A stretch of DNA of 64,000 nucleotides, taken from positions 41,276 to 105,275 of the forward strand of contig CAZWSL010000009.1 of the NCBI GenBank assembly GCA_964636495.1. Reading direction: 5' to 3'. Every line of letters begins with the position of its first letter. Position 1 is the first letter of the stretch. Positions 8,941 to 15,838 of this stretch are shown here, one piece after another. The translations under genes were made by a program, and so were the position numbers. Source of the stretch: Desulfobacula sp964636495. Its GTDB lineage: Bacteria > Desulfobacterota > Desulfobacteria > Desulfobacterales > Desulfobacteraceae. A model generated the notes under the pieces. It did not search any database. It was not told where the DNA came from and saw only the letters and a program-made list of their open reading frames with translations.

Positions 8941-9642
8941 ATGATGACTGGAGAGATAAAAGCCGCTTTTAAGGCAGGATTACCTATTTTTATCGGATAT
9001 CTGCCTGCAGCAATTGCTTTTGGCATACTGGCAAAAGGGTGTTCTATTTCACTTCTGGAGTGTTTTTTGTTCTCAGCAGCCGTATTTGCAGGAGCCAGCC
9101 AGTTTATTGCATTAAACCTGCTGATGTCAGGCATGGGACTGCTCGGCATTATTATAACTACTCTGTTTGTCAACTTCAGACATTTTTTAATGAGTGCCTA
9201 TTTATCAACAAGAATTGAAATAACGGCAAAAAGATATCTGGCTTTAATTGCCTTTGGAATAACAGATGAGGTGTTTTCTGTTTTATCCTTTCATAAAGGC
9301 GATATGCCAAAATCATTTATCCTGACAGTTCAGTTTACCGCCTATTTCGCATGGGTAAGTGGTTCAGTGGCCGGTTTTATACTTGGCAGTTTTCTGCCAG
9401 AACTTTTGACAGTGAGTATGGGAGTAGCCCTCTATTCACTTCTGCTTGCAATTATACTTCCTGAAGTAAAAAAATCCTTTAAAATATTATTACTGGTTAT
9501 TGCATCAGGAGTTCTCAATACCGCTTTAATCAAACTTGATATCCTGCCCCATGGATGGACCATCATTGTCTGTATTCTTGTCATCTCTTTTACCGGCACA
9601 CTCTTTACCATGGAAGAATCCTGCAGAAAGGAGAGACCGTGA
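8941..9642 (+). CDS. azlC: AzlC family branched-chain amino acid exporter, large subunit
   Basis: 233 residues, mostly hydrophobic with about seven membrane segments. The AzlC signature 'GYLPAAIAFGILAKG', 'AAVFAGASQFIALNLL' and 'VNFRHFLMSAYLS' is clear. With AzlD it forms a two-component inner-membrane exporter of branched-chain amino acids (and their analogues). The stop codon overlaps the GTG start of the next gene (GTGA), which is typical of translational coupling of azlC and azlD. It starts at the first of two adjacent ATGs; no strong ribosome-binding site is visible. Confidence 0.9.
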   Translation: MMTGEIKAAFKAGLPIFIGYLPAAIAFGILAKGCSISLLECFLFSAAVFAGASQFIALNLLMSGMGLLGIIITTLFVNFRHFLMSAYLSTRIEITAKRYLALIAFGITDEVFSVLSFHKGDMPKSFILTVQFTAYFAWVSGSVAGFILGSFLPELLTVSMGVALYSLLLAIILPEVKKSFKILLLVIASGVLNTALIKLDILPHGWTIIVCILVISFTGTLFTMEESCRKERP

Positions 9643-9947
9643 ACAATTTAATTCCGCTTATCCTTGGTATGGCAGCAGTAACATACGGACCCCGATTAAT
9701 TCCTTTTCTCTTTTTATCCAACAGAACTATTCCAAAAAGATTAAACACTTTTTTACAGTATATTCCGCCATCTGCCATTGGTGCCCTGATTATTCCGGGG
9801 GTGCTCAATGCAACTCCTGACATGCCGATGGCTGCTGTTTCAGGTATGGTTCTTACACTGATTGTAGGTTTATGGCGGGGTGGTATTATTCTACCAGTAC
9901 TCGGTTCTGTTATTGTTACATATCTTATTTTATCCTATGCAGCTTAA
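9639..9947 (+). CDS. azlD: AzlD family branched-chain amino acid exporter, small subunit
   Basis: 102 residues starting at the GTG (9639) that overlaps the azlC stop, with AAGGAGAG upstream inside azlC. About four short membrane helices, and the conserved 'YGPRLIPFLFLSNR' and 'IPPSAIGALIIPGVLN' segments of AzlD. It works with AzlC in the inner membrane. A longer reading from 9555 would lie inside azlC and is not supported. Confidence 0.88.
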   Translation: MNNLIPLILGMAAVTYGPRLIPFLFLSNRTIPKRLNTFLQYIPPSAIGALIIPGVLNATPDMPMAAVSGMVLTLIVGLWRGGIILPVLGSVIVTYLILSYAA

Positions 9948-9959
9948 AAAAGCTTACCC

Positions 9960-9975
9960 GGTACAGATCTGTACC
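9960..9975. repeat. 16-bp perfect palindrome (TACAGATCTGTA core), copy 1
   Basis: GGTACAGATCTGTACC is a perfect palindrome just after the azlD stop. Its 12-bp core TACAGATCTGTA recurs in the palindrome at 14398-14413. It may be an operator or the tip of a hairpin; function unknown. Confidence 0.5.
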
Positions 9976-10127
9976 AGGCCGGATGTCTCTTCCAACATAA
10001 TTTTCATACTGATCCCATGAAAAGAAATAAACCGTTAAACAGAAAGCAGCAGAAAGTATATCTGCATTGGAGTACGACACAGATCTTACCGCCTGCTGTT
10101 ATGTTTGTAGGCATTTATATATTTTGC

Positions 10128-10166
10128 TTGACAAAGCGCTTTATCTTATCCTAAATCCAATAGGAT
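10128..10166 (+). promoter_or_regulatory. promoter and operator-like repeat of the ferritin-like gene
   Basis: TTGACA at 10128-10133 is a consensus -35 element, with a TAAATC -10-like element 18 bases on. An inverted repeat ATCCTA-N7-TAGGAT (10148-10153/10161-10166) overlaps the start region. The 12-mer AATCCAATAGGA (10154-10165) recurs with one change at 11579-11590 before the desulfoferrodoxin gene, and both sites are followed by TTAAACG. This suggests a shared regulator of oxygen-defence genes, whose identity is unknown. Confidence 0.5.
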
Positions 10167-10197
10167 CATTTAAACGATAACATCAAGGAGAACAGAT

Positions 10198-10659
10198 ATG
10201 AATTTTCAATCGGTTGATGAAATAATAGAATTTGCAATTGAAAGAGAGAAAGAGGCTGTGGAATTTTACACAGGTCTTGCAGAAGAATCAACCATGCCTT
10301 CACTTAAAGAAACCTTTGAGCGTTTTGCAGAAGAAGAGTTAAAACATGTCGAACTTTTGACAGATATGGGTTCAAATAAGGAAAAAATTGAATCTTATGA
10401 ATTTAAAAAGATTCCTGATTTAAAAATCAGCGATTACATGGTGGAGATAGATTATAAAGAGGGAATGCCAATGCCGGACATTCTGAAACTTGCAATGAAA
10501 AGAGAAGAAAATGCAGTAAAACTCTATACCATGATGGCTGATAAAAGTGATAAAGAGGATGTTAAAAACGTATTTAATATCCTTGTACAGGAAGAGGCAA
10601 AACACAAACTTGCCCTGGAATCTTTATATGATGATTATCTTGCAGAACAAGACGGTTAA
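10198..10659 (+). CDS. ferritin-like diiron protein (rubrerythrin-type four-helix bundle)
   Basis: 153 residues. It has two repeats of the diiron helix motif: 'IEREKEAVEFYTGLAEES' followed by 'FAEEELKHVELL', then 'MKREENAVKLYTMMADKS' followed by 'QEEAKHKLAL'. These supply the Glu and ExxH ligands of a carboxylate-bridged diiron centre. The C-terminal rubredoxin domain of true rubrerythrin is missing, so it is a rubrerythrin-like ferritin-fold protein, probably a peroxidase/oxygen scavenger in the cytoplasm. AAGGAG lies 8 bases before the ATG. It shares an operator-like element with desulfoferrodoxin (11644), which supports an oxygen-defence role. Confidence 0.85.
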   Translation: MNFQSVDEIIEFAIEREKEAVEFYTGLAEESTMPSLKETFERFAEEELKHVELLTDMGSNKEKIESYEFKKIPDLKISDYMVEIDYKEGMPMPDILKLAMKREENAVKLYTMMADKSDKEDVKNVFNILVQEEAKHKLALESLYDDYLAEQDG

Positions 10660-10871
10660 TCTTTAAAAACAAGTTTTCCACCGATATGTCCAGCTGCACC
10701 TGTTGCTGTGAGCATGGTGAGATTTATCATCATAAAAACCCATGCTTCAGATGATTTCAGCAGATTGGGATCCAGTACATGCCATACAAGTCTGATTAAA
10801 CTTGTTGCAGCAGTCTGTACAGCTGCTTTAGCCACGATTTCACTCACTCTTTCCTTCTCTGAAAGAATCAA
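10656..10871 (-). CDS. small hypothetical protein, possible membrane segment; start unclear
   Basis: About 71 residues from a TTG (10871), or ~66 from a GTG at 10832 preceded by AAGGAAAGA. It overlaps the end of the ferritin-like gene by four bases, convergently. The sequence has an amphipathic N-terminus and a hydrophobic C-terminal segment ending 'TGAAGHIGGKLVFKD', faintly like the end of DUF2231 proteins. The frame remains open upstream to about 10893. There it meets a run of seven A, and dropping one base would join it to 'VEEEVAEVYQL' further upstream. A frameshifted remnant is therefore as likely as an intact gene. Confidence 0.35.
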   Translation of the reverse strand: MILSEKERVSEIVAKAAVQTAATSLIRLVWHVLDPNLLKSSEAWVFMMINLTMLTATGAAGHIGGKLVFKD

Positions 10872-11097
10872 GTATTTAAATATATCATATGGATTTTTTT
10901 AACTGATACACTTCTGCAACCTCTTCTTCTACCTATTCATAAATTAAACTTTGCATATTTCATGCCGTTGAAAACTCAATTTTAATGTTATTGGTCTACT
11001 TTTTGCAACCGCAATAAAGTAAAGTTCGTATGATTGAACAGATGATATTACAGAGAAAGCGTTTTATTTCAATAACCCCATACCAGGAGATAAAATT
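10872..11097. other. intergenic region upstream of flavodoxin
   Basis: AT-rich spacer. Apart from the possible frameshifted extension of the minus-strand small gene (10893-10930) it holds only the flavodoxin ribosome-binding site (CAGGAG, ~11085). No clear promoter motif was recognised. Confidence 0.4.
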
Positions 11098-11529
11098 ATG
11101 GGAAAAGTATTAATAGTCTATGCATCAAGAACCAATGAAACTGAAGGAATTGCTAATCTGATTGCAGAAGGCATACGGATCTCAGGACATGAGGCTGAAC
11201 TGAAAAAAGCAAATAAGATTAAAAATGAAAATGATTTAAAAGGATATGATGGATATGCATTTGGTTCTGCCACCTACCATGGTGAAATGATCACATCAAT
11301 GAAACAGATTCTGTTTCTCGCCGAGAGAGCTGAACTGAAAGACAAACCAGGAGGAGCCTTTGGTGCATATGGCTGGAGTGGTGAAGCTGCACCAAGAATT
11401 TTTGAGACAATGAAACATATTTACGGGATGAAAATGGTGTCAGGACCCCTCATGCTCAAGGCGGGCTGGATAGGAGGAGGCATTCAGGCTGCCCAGAGTT
11501 ACGGTAAAGAAATTATTGCAGATCTTTAA
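11098..11529 (+). CDS. flavodoxin-domain protein
   Basis: 143 residues, the size of a classical flavodoxin. The FMN phosphate loop 'YASRTNETEGIA' follows the first strand at residues 7-18. The other two flavin-contacting loops are 'GSATYHGEM' (aromatic Tyr) and 'GAYGWSGEAAPRI' (aromatic Trp), a form close to the flavodoxin domain of FprA flavodiiron proteins. It is a cytoplasmic one-electron carrier. Its place between a diiron ferritin-like protein and desulfoferrodoxin suggests it supplies electrons for oxygen or superoxide reduction (inference). CAGGAG precedes the ATG by 8 bases. Confidence 0.85.
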   Translation: MGKVLIVYASRTNETEGIANLIAEGIRISGHEAELKKANKIKNENDLKGYDGYAFGSATYHGEMITSMKQILFLAERAELKDKPGGAFGAYGWSGEAAPRIFETMKHIYGMKMVSGPLMLKAGWIGGGIQAAQSYGKEIIADL

Positions 11530-11567
11530 CATATTGTCAGCAGCAGAATAGTCTTAGGGAAATTTTA

Positions 11568-11596
11568 TTGACACGATTAATCTAATAGGACTAAAT
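11568..11596 (+). promoter_or_regulatory. promoter of desulfoferrodoxin with shared operator-like element
   Basis: TTGACA (11568-11573) is followed after 17 bases by CTAAAT as a -10-like element. Between them lies AATCTAATAGGA (11579-11590), 11 of 12 bases identical to the element before the ferritin-like gene. An element lying between -35 and -10 is in the usual place for a repressor. Confidence 0.5.
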
Positions 11597-11643
11597 TACC
11601 GGAAAAAGGTTAAACGTTATTTAACAAAAAAAGGAGAAACAAA

Positions 11644-12024
11644 ATGGCTGAACAACTTGGAATTTATAAATGCGGTAAATGCGGCAACATTGTACAGGTT
11701 CTACATGGAGAAAAACCACCTGTTACATGCTGTGGAAAACCAATGGACCGTCTCGTTGAAAACACAGTGGATGCAGCAGTTGAAAAACATGTACCTGTGG
11801 TTGAAAAAACAGATGCCGGATATGTGGTAAAGGTTGGCAGCGTTGCCCATCCAATGGGTAATGATCACTGGATTGAGTGGATTGAACTCACAAGCGAAGA
11901 TAACACGTTTATCCAGAGAAAAATACTTCAGCCTTCTGATAAGGCTGAAGCTGAATTTAAAACAGATGCTTTAAAAGTTGTTGCAAGGGCATACTGCAAC
12001 CTGCACAGTCTCTGGAAGTCATAA
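11644..12024 (+). CDS. dfx: desulfoferrodoxin (2Fe superoxide reductase)
   Basis: 126 residues, the full length of class I superoxide reductase. The N-terminal desulforedoxin-like centre I is seen as 'YKCGKCGNIVQV' plus 'VTCCGKPM', giving four Cys for the rubredoxin-type iron. Centre II ligands are 'EKHVPVVE' (catalytic-site Glu-Lys-His), 'HPMGNDHWIEWIEL' (two His) and 'CNLHSLWK' (axial Cys and last His). It reduces superoxide to peroxide without releasing oxygen, in the cytoplasm, as is usual in sulfate reducers. Strong ribosome-binding site AAAGGAGA. Regulated by the promoter at 11568, which shares an element with the ferritin-like gene. Confidence 0.96.
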   Translation: MAEQLGIYKCGKCGNIVQVLHGEKPPVTCCGKPMDRLVENTVDAAVEKHVPVVEKTDAGYVVKVGSVAHPMGNDHWIEWIELTSEDNTFIQRKILQPSDKAEAEFKTDALKVVARAYCNLHSLWKS

Positions 12025-12038
12025 ATTAAACCGGTAAC

Positions 12039-12067
12039 TTTACCAGGGGAATCACTCCCCTGGTAAA
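12039..12067. terminator. 12-bp hairpin between convergent dfx and cytochrome genes
   Basis: Perfect arms TTTACCAGGGGA (12039-12050) and TCCCCTGGTAAA (12056-12067) with a 5-nt loop. It stands directly after the dfx stop and before the convergent cytochrome gene. It lacks a clear U tract, but the strength and position fit a bidirectional terminator. Confidence 0.65.
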
Positions 12068-12121
12068 AAGCTCTGAAAAATCAGAATTCTTATTGTTGAA
12101 ATAATAAAAATCAGAATTTTA

Positions 12122-12463
12122 CTATTTTACGTGACAGGCAGAACACTTTGTGGGACCGTGGGCCTTTCCGGCTTTTTTGTAGTCCTTGTGGCATTTTAGA
12201 CATACTGTGGTCATAACCTGCTTTTTTTTAAGCTTTTTTTCAGCAATGGTATTTTTGATCGCCCCCTTTGATTTAGGAAAAAGCGAATGACATACACTGC
12301 AGTCTTTTATCATGTTCTGGTGCATATGATGAAAAAAGCTTACTGAACCTCTTTTGCCTCCATCTATTTTAATCTCTTTATTGCCTCTGTTTTGTACTGC
12401 AACAGCAGTTGTACCCATGAAACAAAACATTAGCAATAGTACCATCAAAACCCTTACTTTCAC
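12122..12463 (-). CDS. small periplasmic trihaem c-type cytochrome (c7/c3-like)
   Basis: 113 residues with an N-terminal signal peptide (residues 1-22, ending at an Ala-rich site). Three CXXCH haem-attachment motifs are seen: CSVCH (~res 55), CLKCH (~88) and CSACH near the C-terminus. 'FFHHMHQ' resembles the first distal His segment of class III cytochromes ('FxHxxH'). Three haems in about 90 mature residues matches the cytochrome c7 group, which carries electrons in the periplasm of sulfur- and metal-reducing deltaproteobacteria. It lies 200 bp downstream of the pentahaem cytochrome gene, same strand, and may be its partner. Confidence 0.88.
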   Translation of the reverse strand: MKVRVLMVLLLMFCFMGTTAVAVQNRGNKEIKIDGGKRGSVSFFHHMHQNMIKDCSVCHSLFPKSKGAIKNTIAEKKLKKKQVMTTVCLKCHKDYKKAGKAHGPTKCSACHVK

Positions 12464-12663
12464 TTAAAACCTCCTGTTATTGTGTGTTTTTAGCCATCTG
12501 CAATACAGTTTTCATCAATATTGCCTGATCTGTTTAGCAGATCCTTTCATGTATCAAAAAAATCATACTATGCTGATTCCCACATTCTTTCCCAGTAATA
12601 TTCTGTTCTGGAAAATGATAACCACTCTATTCAACTTATCCTGATCAATCTGTCTGTATACCT

Positions 12664-14007
12664 CTAAAGCGACACTTCAATTTTCTCCATCTCTACAACA
12701 TGTACCGGTTTAAATGGTTCTCCAGGAATCATCTTTAAAATTTTAGGAGAAATACTTCTATACAATAATCTTATCTTAAGTGTGGAACCCTTTTCTGGTT
12801 TCTCTTCAAGATTTATTGTTTTTACCACACTCTCTTTTGCCTTTATTCTTGTATCCCGGATAATCTGTCTGGCTTTTGCCAGATTGATTACCGCATTGCC
12901 GTCAGCATCCCCGAAAACAGTTCTGAAAATCACTGTATTGCTTTTAAGTTCACTGTTTTCATCCAGAGCACCCTGCTGGAATACGACTCTATTTTTACTG
13001 TCTTTGATGGTAATTTCAAGCCATACCTGACGCAAATTTCCCACACCTGTGGGGATTGAGTGTCCTGCACCGCTGTTGGTCACTGTTATATCCAGTTTTT
13101 TCTGATCAAGTTTTGATATATCCACATGGAGTTCTGCTGCATTTTGAAGACGTTCAGAGACCATTTCAGCTTTTTCCTGATTGTTAAACATTGCAGGTAC
13201 TGAACTGTTTGCCCCTGTAAAATAGTGTGTAAATATGTGAGGTCTCTGTTTACTGAAATCAGTTGCACTGCCTGGATTTTCAGGTCTTGGAGTGGAACCT
13301 GTAGCCGGTATTCCCGGTCTCTGATACATATGGCACCCCTGGCAAACAATTTTTTTAGCAGGATCACTTGAGTTATAGGGGCTGTTTTTCCACTCTGTAT
13401 ATGTTGTCTCAAGATTTGTACCAAATACGACATGCTTTACATCATGGCATGTACCGCAAATCCTTGAATCTGTATGAATTTCTGAATAAGCAGCCTCATG
13501 AAACTCCGGCTCACTGTCATCAAAAGGACCATATTTCACACCAGGTTCGTCTTCACCGTCTCCTGGCTTTATCATAAGTCCATTATTGTACATCTGACTT
13601 ATTTTTTCAGCAGAGTGGCAGTAGTCGCATTGAACCCCCAACCTTGCTATGGGAGCAGTTTTTGACAGATCATCTGACGTTTTAGTTGGAAATCCTGCTG
13701 CATACCCCACAGGAGTATGGCACTTAACACAGGTTTCAGCTTCCTCTATCTCCTGTTTATCTGTTAATCCCTTTATTAAAAATTGTGAGACCCTTGCATA
13801 TATCGGATCTTGATGAGCTAAGTTATGCATTGAATTTTCCCACTGCTCAAAAATTTCATTATGGCAGTCTTTACAGGTCTCTGGGTTAATAAACTGATCA
13901 ATTTGAAAAGTGTTTTTTGATGATGCCAGAAGAGTTGCATGGGAAACTGCAATTAAAGTGCTCAATATTATGCCTGCAACTATTCTGATATACTTCTCTT
14001 TTTTCAT
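12664..14007 (-). CDS. pentahaem c-type cytochrome of the cytochrome c-554 family
   Basis: 447 residues with an N-terminal signal/anchor helix (residues 8-28). Five CXXCH motifs: CKDCH, CVKCH, CDYCH, CGTCH and CQGCH, all within the first ~230 residues. Additional His residues ('HNLAH', 'FHEAAYSEIH') can serve as distal ligands. The arrangement resembles the cytochrome c-554/multihaem family related to hydroxylamine oxidoreductase and nitrite-handling cytochromes. The C-terminal ~200 residues have no haem motif and look like a beta-sandwich ('LDITVTNSGAGHSIPTGVGNLRQ'). It is exported to the periplasm. The electron donor and acceptor are unknown; the trihaem cytochrome follows on the same strand. 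Confidence 0.85.
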   Translation of the reverse strand: MKKEKYIRIVAGIILSTLIAVSHATLLASSKNTFQIDQFINPETCKDCHNEIFEQWENSMHNLAHQDPIYARVSQFLIKGLTDKQEIEEAETCVKCHTPVGYAAGFPTKTSDDLSKTAPIARLGVQCDYCHSAEKISQMYNNGLMIKPGDGEDEPGVKYGPFDDSEPEFHEAAYSEIHTDSRICGTCHDVKHVVFGTNLETTYTEWKNSPYNSSDPAKKIVCQGCHMYQRPGIPATGSTPRPENPGSATDFSKQRPHIFTHYFTGANSSVPAMFNNQEKAEMVSERLQNAAELHVDISKLDQKKLDITVTNSGAGHSIPTGVGNLRQVWLEITIKDSKNRVVFQQGALDENSELKSNTVIFRTVFGDADGNAVINLAKARQIIRDTRIKAKESVVKTINLEEKPEKGSTLKIRLLYRSISPKILKMIPGEPFKPVHVVEMEKIEVSL

Positions 14008-14583
14008 TTATCCTCCTGTTAAATCGATTTAATAATCATCCGGCTATCAAACCACTGCCTTTGCATAAATGATTTTGGAGTGTCTAAAATATTATTTCAT
14101 CCTGCACAACCTTTTTTGACACTCTTTTTTTAAACAGATGACCTGATAAGGAACATCCTGTCGAGCTTCAATACCCGGTTTGCGTGCATCTGTTTTTTCC
14201 ATATTTTTATATAACAAATTACTGACAATAAATCATATTCTCTTTTACCGGATTCATCATAATGGTAATTCAGCATTGTCCTTATACCGATACATACCAG
14301 ATACTGCAATAGATTTAACTGAAATCCGCATGTTCACTGATATATTTTTCAGTCAGCAGAAAAATGATAGATCACGCCTGCTCTTCCCATAGATTTTGAT
14401 ACAGATCTGTATCGTTCGACAGGTGTCTCATGACAGACCCGTGAATCCAAAAAAATCACTGATCCGGATATTTCACGGGTTAATTCTGATTCAGCTCTAA
14501 GATACCGGATGTGAAGCTGTGGTTCCCCGCCGCAGGCAGTCTGCAACAAAAACAGATAAGAAAAATTACCTGAAATGTGTGGA
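14008..14583. other. intergenic region with palindromes, no gene
   Basis: Spacer of about 575 bp between the citrate synthase and pentahaem cytochrome genes, both on the minus strand. It carries a perfect 16-bp palindrome (14398-14413) and an inverted repeat ACCCGTGAA/TTCACGGGT (14437-14445/14472-14480) that could end citrate synthase transcription. A 70-codon plus-strand frame (14180-14392) has no ribosome-binding site and is not called. Confidence 0.5.
14398..14413. repeat. 16-bp perfect palindrome (TACAGATCTGTA core), copy 2
   Basis: GATACAGATCTGTATC is perfectly self-complementary and shares its 12-bp core with the palindrome at 9960-9975. The two copies lie in different intergenic regions. 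Role unknown. Confidence 0.5.
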
Positions 14584-15765
14584 TCACCGTTCATCAATTT
14601 CTGTAAACACACACTCATCAGGTCCGCAGTAATCTCCTGTATACTCTGCTCCAGGCCTGTAAAGTGTTGGTTTTTCAGCGGCCATGGCAAATTTTTCTTC
14701 AATAATATGGGCGGTCCATCCACTTACTCTTGAAATGGCAAACAGAGGTGAAAAAAGATCTGTAGCAATACCCATGGCATAAAAAAGTGAAGCACTGTAA
14801 AAATCCACATTACAGAAAATTTCTCTCTTCTTTTTGACTTTAAATGCTGCTTTTCCTCTCTTTTCCAACTCCTTTGAAAGCTCGTACCACAAAGGCTGAC
14901 CTGCTATTTCTCCCATTTCCCTGCTCATTGGAGCAAGGATCAATGCCCTTGGATCATCTGTCTGATAAACAGCATGACCCAACCCCATGATAAGACCGCC
15001 TGTACTGAGTAGATTGCTGATATAATCATCAATTTTATCAACTGAACCGATCTCTTTGAGCATTTTCATGACCCGTACATTTGCTCCTCCATGCAGAGCA
15101 CCTGAAAGCGAACCGATTGCTGCCGAGACAGACGCATAAATATGGGCTTTTGTGGAGGCTACCTGTCTTGCCGTAAAGGTGGAGGCATTAAAAGAGTGTT
15201 CTGCATGCAGCACTAAACTGGTATCAAAAAAATGTGCTGTCTTTTCATCGGGCATTTCTCCCTTAAGCATATAGAGAAAATTTGCAGCATGATTTAACTC
15301 ATTATCAGGCGCTATTGGCTCTTTACTGTTTCTGATCCTGTCCCATGCTGCTGTAACCGTTGCAATACCGGCAATAAGATTCTGTGCACTTGCTAACGCA
15401 TCTCCGAGATTTTCCTCTCCTGCTCCAGGATCATTCTGGATTAAAAGCGGGACAGCCATCTGCAGCACATCCATGGGATCCATATCCGATGGTAAATTTT
15501 TGAGCACTGAAATTATATTTTCAGGGACAGCTCTTTTCCGCTTAAGATCCTGAGTGAATTTTCTCAACTCTTCTCTACTGGGCAGTCTCTCAAATAATAA
15601 AAGAAAGCAAACCTCTTCAAAACCGGCATTTCTGGCAAGATCTTCAATCAGAAAACCCCTGTAGATAAGTTTTCCTTCACTGCCTTTAACATCACAGATT
15701 TTTGAACTTGCAACATCAATACCCCTCAGTCCTGTATTTAAAACTGGCAATACACAATCATCCAT
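14584..15765 (-). CDS. citrate synthase family enzyme (citrate or 2-methylcitrate synthase)
   Basis: 393 residues, the short form of the family. Catalytic elements are in place: 'VLHAEHSFNAS' with the first His region, 'SGALHGGANVRVM' with the second His, 'MGLGHAVYQTDDPRA' for oxaloacetate/CoA binding, and 'CNVDFYSAS' with the catalytic Asp. It condenses acetyl-CoA (or propionyl-CoA) with oxaloacetate. In Desulfobacteraceae, citrate synthase of this type starts the oxidative citric acid cycle; the substrate choice cannot be settled from motifs. GAAAGGAG precedes the ATG. The gene lies 73 bp downstream of the aminopeptidase gene on the same strand. Confidence 0.88.
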   Translation of the reverse strand: MDDCVLPVLNTGLRGIDVASSKICDVKGSEGKLIYRGFLIEDLARNAGFEEVCFLLLFERLPSREELRKFTQDLKRKRAVPENIISVLKNLPSDMDPMDVLQMAVPLLIQNDPGAGEENLGDALASAQNLIAGIATVTAAWDRIRNSKEPIAPDNELNHAANFLYMLKGEMPDEKTAHFFDTSLVLHAEHSFNASTFTARQVASTKAHIYASVSAAIGSLSGALHGGANVRVMKMLKEIGSVDKIDDYISNLLSTGGLIMGLGHAVYQTDDPRALILAPMSREMGEIAGQPLWYELSKELEKRGKAAFKVKKKREIFCNVDFYSASLFYAMGIATDLFSPLFAISRVSGWTAHIIEEKFAMAAEKPTLYRPGAEYTGDYCGPDECVFTEIDER

Positions 15766-15838
15766 ATCAGTCTCCTTTCAAAAATTACATATTAAATTCC
15801 AATATTAATTTATGAAATTGCATATTTCATACCGGATT

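Noticed and set aside
12076..12118. Direct repeat AAAAATCAGAATT, two copies 30 bp apart between dfx and the trihaem cytochrome
   Set aside because: Only two copies, AT-rich, no spacer array; not a CRISPR and too short to claim a function.
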